Shown here: positions 24,954 to 28,583 of the stretch, piece by piece
Layout of the letters: each line of letters opens with the position of its first letter
How positions within the stretch are numbered: the stretch's first letter is position 1
Assembly (NCBI GenBank): GCA_030151635.1
Contig: JASLDF010000162.1
Location: forward strand, 1-28,583
Length of the DNA: 28,583 nt
Direction: 5' to 3'
Origin: Bacteroides sp.
GTDB taxonomy: Bacteria; Bacteroidota; Bacteroidia; Bacteroidales; Bacteroidaceae
Translations under genes and position numbers: made by a program
The notes under the pieces: model-generated
What the model was told of the DNA's origin: nothing
Database searches by the model: none
The model's input: only the letters and a program-made list of their open reading frames with translations

Positions 24954-25401
24954 TGTGAATACCTATATCTTCAATTCCATATAGAAGAGAATCAGGCATA
25001 AATGGAAGTATCTTAATGTATGAGCTATCTGTTAATTGCGGATAGTTAATAGTTTTATATAGGTGCTTTGTTTGTCTAAGGCTTCCCCAGCCATCTCCCA
25101 GCCATATTCCGGAATTGTTAGCTAGAGCTAAATCCATTAGTTCTATAGAAACAGCTGTACTATCTTCTAAATTGTGAATAACTTTTAGTATTAAGTTCTC
25201 ATATTGATAACTGAATTTATTTCTAAGGTTAAATGATATGGTTATGGCTTGGTTTGTATTTAGGTTGTTGATATCATAACGTATAGTATCATTTTTACTC
25301 CATCCCTGTGATGGGATAGAGTTAAAATGATGATATTCTTTTCTTAAACTACAAGAGCAGATTAAAATACAAATCAGAAAAAATGTATATTTAAGCTTCA
25401 T
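24943..25401 (-). CDS. gldH: GldH-type lipoprotein
   Basis: This 152-residue lipoprotein has a signal with Cys17 in LICSC. The Tyr/His-rich start of the mature part (EYHHFNSIPSQGWSKNDTI) and the beta-rich remainder with NNSGIWLGDGWGSLRQTKHL and a closing EDIGIHITH match the GldH family. GldH is needed for gliding in Flavobacterium johnsoniae, but it is also found in non-gliding Bacteroidota, so motility is not implied. I chose Met at 25401 rather than the open frame further upstream, because the upstream part lies inside the neighbouring gene and lacks a signal. The start overlaps the PSP1-domain gene by 11 bp, and the 3' end overlaps convergent rodA by 11 bp. Confidence 0.88.
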   Translation of the reverse strand: MKLKYTFFLICILICSCSLRKEYHHFNSIPSQGWSKNDTIRYDINNLNTNQAITISFNLRNKFSYQYENLILKVIHNLEDSTAVSIELMDLALANNSGIWLGDGWGSLRQTKHLYKTINYPQLTDSSYIKILPFMPDSLLYGIEDIGIHITH

Positions 25402-26662
25402 TTCTAGGTTTAAATTTCTTTTTGGGGCGTGCTCCATTCGAGCCGCTCTCAGTTTTTGGCGATGTATTATCCTCTCTTTGGCGTTTAGATCTATTGTGGT
25501 TGTTCGCAGAGCCTTTGTTTTCAGATTCATTATTTTCGGTACCATTGTTTCGAGATCTACCGTTTCTTCTTCTTCTGGGGTTATCGCCCTCTTTCGATTT
25601 ATTGGCTTTTCTGTCAAAACGAGTCAAGCTCTCTTGTTCTAAGATATCTTTTGGTTTATCGTCTATTTCTTCTTGAATTAGATTGTCAGATAAGTCAGGC
25701 TGTACACCTTTTCTATTTTGTGCAATAACTTTAAATGCTTTTTGTCCACTTATAGTAATTAGATTTGCTACAGAATCCTTCGACGATGAATAAGTGATTG
25801 CATTATTAAGAATATCAGCTTTGAAGTAATAGTATGTGCCATTCTTGGTCTCAAGTGCTACTTCTCTTGATGGAATTCGTTTTTGTGCTTCTACATAGCC
25901 ATCAACCTCATAGTTTAAGCAACATTTAAGTTTTGCACATTGACCTGCTAGTTTTTGAGGGTTTAGGCTGATATCTTGAATCCTAGCCGCATTGGTTGAA
26001 ACAGAAACAAAGTTAGTCATCCAAGAAGCACAACATAATTCACGACCACACGGACCAATACCACCAATTCTTCCTGCTTCTTGTCGAGCACCAATCTGTT
26101 TCATTTCAATTCGGACTCTGAAGTTTTCAGCAAGGACTTTAATCAATTGTCTAAAGTCAACACGTTCGTCAGCAATGTAGTAAAATATAGCTTTGTTTCC
26201 ATCACCTTGATATTCTACGTCACCAATTTTCATCGCCAAGTTTAAATCAGAAGCAATTTGTCTTGACTTGATCATAGTTGCATGCTCTTTGGCTTTGGCT
26301 TCCTCGTATTTTTCTAAGTCAACAGGTTTTGCAATTCTATATACACGTTTAATTTCAGTTAGATGTTTGCTATTACATTTTTTCATTTGTAATTCAACCA
26401 ATCTACCTGTAAGTGTAACAACGCCAATATCATGCCCAGGGCTTGCTTCTACTGCAATTACATCCCCTTTTTTTAAGTCAAGATTATTGCTGTTTTTGTA
26501 ATAGCCTTTTCTGGTGTTTTTGAATTGCACCTCAATCATGTCGCTTCCTTCTTGATTGCCTGGTACGCCCGCAAGCCAGTCGTATGTATTTAGTTTGTTG
26601 GTAGGTCTTGAACACCCTTCGTAAGAAAGTGTTCCACTACCATTCTTGATTTTGTATTTCAT
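25391..26662 (-). CDS. ricT: PSP1-domain protein, RicT (YaaT)-like, with basic disordered tail
   Basis: This 423-residue protein has the PSP1 domain at about 40-260. The cysteines Cys205, Cys210 and Cys211 (GPCGRELCC) and Cys242, Cys247 and Cys248 (GQCAKLKCC) correspond to those that carry iron-sulphur clusters in the B. subtilis RicA-RicF-RicT complex, a partner of RNase Y in mRNA maturation. A function in RNA metabolism is inferred for this organism. The last 100 or so residues are low-complexity, rich in Arg, Lys, Asn, Glu and Gly, and look disordered and possibly RNA-binding. I chose the start at 26662, 7 bp after the holB stop, over Met at 26689, which lies inside holB. The gene sits between holB and gldH. 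Confidence 0.88.
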   Translation of the reverse strand: MKYKIKNGSGTLSYEGCSRPTNKLNTYDWLAGVPGNQEGSDMIEVQFKNTRKGYYKNSNNLDLKKGDVIAVEASPGHDIGVVTLTGRLVELQMKKCNSKHLTEIKRVYRIAKPVDLEKYEEAKAKEHATMIKSRQIASDLNLAMKIGDVEYQGDGNKAIFYYIADERVDFRQLIKVLAENFRVRIEMKQIGARQEAGRIGGIGPCGRELCCASWMTNFVSVSTNAARIQDISLNPQKLAGQCAKLKCCLNYEVDGYVEAQKRIPSREVALETKNGTYYYFKADILNNAITYSSSKDSVANLITISGQKAFKVIAQNRKGVQPDLSDNLIQEEIDDKPKDILEQESLTRFDRKANKSKEGDNPRRRRNGRSRNNGTENNESENKGSANNHNRSKRQREDNTSPKTESGSNGARPKKKFKPRNEA

Positions 26663-26669
26663 ATATTTA

Positions 26670-27779
26670 TTATTGTTTGATGAGCACAATAAGCTTTAAT
26701 GCCAAATCAAAAAGTACAATTTTGGCATTCGCATTCTGCTCGATATGTTGTTGAGCTAAGTCTAATTCACTCATAATTTGCATGACGTTATTTTCATTAA
26801 TAAACGGTGCAAAATTGCCGGAGAATTGCTTCTCGTCTTGATTGAAATAATTTAAACTAGCCTGATTGAAATTGTGTATAAAATTTTCTCTTACCATGTA
26901 CTGACAGTAAGACAGAAATTGTTTTTGTTTTTCACGCCCTAATTTAGCGATATCTTCGCTCCAAACTTTAATATTTTTAATTTTTCTTGCATAAGATAAT
27001 CGCATTATAGTTACAAACTGGTTGAAAAATAGTATTTTATCCTCATCTAGTTGTATGGCGTGTAATGCTTTATTTAAACTTCCATTGGAGGAGTGTGCTA
27101 TTTGTTTACTCGCTTCGCTGGCTATGCCATATTTTTGAGCCAAATGTGCAGCAATCTCTTCTTCTTTTAATGTAGGGATATCGATTGCTTGTGCTCTGCT
27201 CAGAATGGTAGGTAATATTAAGTTTGCATTTTCGCTTATCAATATAAATACCGTTTTTAATGGAGGCTCCTCTAGGAGTTTAAGTAATCTGTTGGCACCT
27301 GTTGTGTTTAGTCGCTCTGGTAACCAAATAATATTTACTTTATATTTTCCTTCGACCGATTTTAATGCCATATTCTGGATAATCTCTTTAGTATCCTTCT
27401 CGTATATTATGGCTTGAGAGTTTTCGGCATTGATAAAGTTCAGCCATTGGCGTATGGTAAAGTATGGAGTCGATAATACAAAATCTCTCCATTCTTTAAT
27501 ATAATCAATCGAAGTTAGTTTTTTAATCGTTGGAAATGTAAAATGTACGTCAGGATGAATTAGTTTGTTCATTTTAACACACGATGGACATGTGCCACAA
27601 GAATCCTCTGCCGAAGGGTTTTCGCAGTTTAGGTATTGTGCATAAGCTAATGCCAATTCGTATGCTCCAACTCCAGGTTCAGATTTGAATAATTGGGTGT
27701 GAGGAATTCTTCCCTCCGTAGCTTGTAGTAGTAATTCTTGTTTAACTTTATATTGTCCGACTATATCTTGATAGTGCAT
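26670..27779 (-). CDS. holB: DNA polymerase III delta' subunit
   Basis: This 369-residue clamp-loader subunit has the AAA+ fold. The P-loop is degenerate, SEPGVGAYELA, without the Lys, as expected for the non-hydrolysing delta' subunit. A zinc module has Cys52, Cys61, Cys64 and Cys67. The segment RLLKLLEEPPLKTVFILIS and the sensor-1 region SENANLILPTILSRAQ are diagnostic. It loads the beta clamp at the replication fork together with delta and tau. It is the first gene of a minus-strand cluster with the PSP1-domain gene and gldH, an arrangement I recognise from other Bacteroidota. Confidence 0.94.
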   Translation of the reverse strand: MHYQDIVGQYKVKQELLLQATEGRIPHTQLFKSEPGVGAYELALAYAQYLNCENPSAEDSCGTCPSCVKMNKLIHPDVHFTFPTIKKLTSIDYIKEWRDFVLSTPYFTIRQWLNFINAENSQAIIYEKDTKEIIQNMALKSVEGKYKVNIIWLPERLNTTGANRLLKLLEEPPLKTVFILISENANLILPTILSRAQAIDIPTLKEEEIAAHLAQKYGIASEASKQIAHSSNGSLNKALHAIQLDEDKILFFNQFVTIMRLSYARKIKNIKVWSEDIAKLGREKQKQFLSYCQYMVRENFIHNFNQASLNYFNQDEKQFSGNFAPFINENNVMQIMSELDLAQQHIEQNANAKIVLFDLALKLIVLIKQ

Positions 27780-27839
27780 AGTTTCTTTTCCCTGCGATTA
27801 ATGATGATCAATATGCTATTCTTCAATAGATATTTATAA

Positions 27840-27847
27840 CAAAAATA
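27840..27847 (-). promoter_or_regulatory. -7-like element before holB
   Basis: The minus strand reads TATTTTTG, an exact TAnnTTTG match 61 bp upstream of the holB start. There is no -33 element at standard spacing, and the region is AT-rich, so the call is tentative. Confidence 0.35.
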
Positions 27848-27958
27848 GTAAAAAACACCTATCTATAGAAGGTTATGGTTTAAAATTACTCTTTTGTAAG
27901 AAACTCTTGAGCAATCTGCTTCTTTAGAGTTATCAACAGTAGCCACAACCTCTATAAT

Positions 27959-28030
27959 TTGTCTCCCAAAGAAGTGTGAGTTCTCTTTGAAAGACAACAG
28001 TGTTCTCTTAGTAAGAAGACTGAGTTGTCT
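27959..28030. repeat. Overlapping inverted repeats with two exclusive pairings
   Basis: AGACAA(C) at 27992-27998 can pair with TTGTCT at 27959-27964, extended by AAAGA/TCTTT inside, or with GTTGTCT at 28024-28030. The two hairpins exclude each other, as in attenuators, but could also be chance in repetitive-looking DNA. Confidence 0.45.
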
Positions 28031-28158
28031 CAGGGAGGAGGAAGATGGTGAGGTTTAATTCTTTGTTTTCACTGTTGTTTTTCTGCTGATAATGCGACGG
28101 TGGTCTTTAATTGCTGTGGCGGATTTAATTTTGAAAAAGCCAAAGAGATTCCCTGAGA
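28028..28158. repeat. 9-bp perfect inverted repeat enclosing 113 bases
   Basis: TCTCAGGGA at 28028-28036 is the exact reverse complement of TCCCTGAGA at 28150-28158. It could close an RNA domain or be a spaced binding site. It overlaps the end of the neighbouring inverted repeat at 28028-28030. Confidence 0.45.
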
Positions 28159-28413
28159 ATTGCTTAAATCTCGTAAATAGGGCAGGGGTGGAATTGGGAT
28201 TTTTCTATTTTCTCTAGGCAGAGAGTGGCAAAACTTCCTGTTTAAATTTTAAAGCGATCGTCTATTTCAAAATAACTCTATATAATAAGGAGTAAATTGC
28301 GGGTGTGTAAAGGTTAACAAAACCTATCGTAAAAAACTTTTATAGCTAACTTGCGTTGTAATAACTATATAGCAAAAGGAGTATGAAAAACTTTGAAATA
28401 AAAGGCAATTGTG

Positions 28414-28445
28414 TTTGGAAGTACAGGTAAAACCGACTACTTTTG
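28414..28445 (+). promoter_or_regulatory. Strong Bacteroidota promoter, probably of a stable-RNA operon
   Basis: TTTG (28414-28417), exactly 20 bp, TACTTTTG (28438-28445): a full match to the primary-sigma consensus. The start region reads CACCCGCTTT, a sequence I associate with rRNA and tRNA promoters of Bacteroidota. Transcription would start near 28450 and leave the window to the right, where no start codon or gene begins before the edge. Confidence 0.8.
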
Positions 28446-28450
28446 CACCC

Positions 28451-28470
28451 GCTTTGTAAGAGAACAAAGC
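28451..28470 (+). other. Hairpin at the 5' end of the rightward transcript
   Basis: GCTTTGT (28451-28457) and ACAAAGC (28464-28470) form a perfect 7-bp stem with a 6-base loop right at the predicted transcription start. A 5' stem-loop may stabilise the transcript or help its processing. Confidence 0.5.
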
Positions 28471-28553
28471 CTTAATCTTTGAGATGTTGAATAAGGAATA
28501 AAAAGTTGGAAATAAAGTTTGTAAATGATGCTTTACTTTTAAATAAAAGTTAG

Positions 28554-28561
28554 TATGTTTG
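28554..28561 (+). promoter_or_regulatory. Possible second promoter (-7-like element) in tandem
   Basis: TATGTTTG matches TAnnTTTG and is followed by CAGAACG. The TTTG at 28518-28521 is 32 bp away, too far; at the usual distance there is only TTTA (28532-28535). A weaker tandem promoter, as is common before rRNA operons, is possible. Confidence 0.4.
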
Positions 28562-28583
28562 CAGAACGTTTCAACTGAAAAAC

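Larger units (their letters stand above)
27780..28413. other. Long intergenic stretch without a recognised gene
   Basis: No open frame of 60 or more codons and no tRNA, rRNA, SRP RNA, tmRNA or RNase P signature could be seen on either strand. The stretch is less AT-biased around 28020-28220 than the usual intergenic DNA here and holds several inverted repeats. It may contain a non-coding RNA or an upstream regulatory region of the operon to the right. Confidence 0.6.

Noticed and set aside
25402..25617. The open frame of gldH continues upstream for 72 more codons on the minus strand.
   Set aside because: This part lies within the 3' end of the PSP1-domain gene in another frame, has no signal peptide, and would bury the clear lipoprotein signal that begins at 25401.
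26663..26689. A start nine codons upstream for the PSP1-domain gene (Met at 26689).
   Set aside because: It would overlap holB by 20 bp and add MCSSNNNKY, which looks like translated holB end. The Met at 26662 lies 7 bp after the holB stop.
27930..27938. TTATCAACA near 27930, one base from the DnaA box TTATCCACA.
   Set aside because: Only one such site is present, with no cluster of boxes or AT-rich unwinding element, so it is not evidence for a replication origin.
28045..28089. A 14-codon hydrophobic ORF (MVRFNSLFSLLFFC) preceded by GGGAGGAGG, a Shine-Dalgarno-like tract.
   Set aside because: Bacteroidota seldom rely on Shine-Dalgarno sequences, the ORF is very short, and no conservation can be seen. 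It may be chance within the structured stretch.
1..28583. Search by eye for insertion sequences, transposase motifs, phage genes, CRISPR repeats and defence systems.
   Set aside because: None found. The metal locus looks accessory, but no terminal repeats, att sites or integrase genes flank it.

Overview
The window is a chromosomal segment of a low-GC Bacteroidota bacterium, most likely of the order Bacteroidales/Marinilabiliales. The evidence is the gene order purH-mreBCD-mrdA-rodA, a gldH lipoprotein gene next to a PSP1-domain gene and holB, promoters of the Bacteroidota type (TTTG, about 20 bp, TAnnTTTG), the near absence of Shine-Dalgarno sequences, and a TonB-dependent receptor under a TPP riboswitch. 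Genus cannot be told from the sequence. No mobile element, CRISPR array, tRNA or rRNA gene lies inside the window.

Left end (1-2410): the 5' part of a TonB-dependent outer-membrane receptor on the minus strand is preceded by a TPP (THI-box) riboswitch, which makes it a thiamine-type transporter. It diverges from an MscS-family channel gene. A strong bidirectional terminator separates that gene from the next block.

Metal block (2413-13370): a minus-strand operon encodes a tripartite heavy-metal RND pump (TolC-like outer-membrane factor, lipoprotein adaptor, CzcA-type RND protein), then an OmpR-type response regulator and its histidine kinase. Divergent from it are a small regulator that joins an HMA-like metal-binding domain to an AraC DNA-binding domain, and a CopA-type Cu(I) P1B-ATPase with an extra C-terminal HMA domain. 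Together they would move metal from the cytoplasm (CopA) and out across the envelope (RND pump), under two separate regulators.

Housekeeping block (13533-24953): an ABC-F translation ATPase and an M13 zinc metallopeptidase lipoprotein form a pair closed by a terminator. Then come purH (last two steps of IMP synthesis) and the elongasome cluster mreB, mreC, mreD, mrdA (PBP2) and rodA, tightly packed with overlapping ends.

Right end (24943-28583): the minus-strand cluster holB, ricT-like PSP1 gene and gldH converges on rodA with an 11-bp overlap. The last 804 bp hold no recognisable gene. They contain nested inverted repeats and, near the edge, a textbook Bacteroidota promoter reading rightwards whose initial region looks like that of a stable-RNA operon, so an rRNA or tRNA operon may start just beyond the window.

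Most of the window is recognisable core or accessory biology. The least described parts are the HMA-AraC regulator with its copper/metal neighbourhood, the riboswitch expression platform, and the structured non-coding stretch at the right end. I saw no convincing wholly new system.
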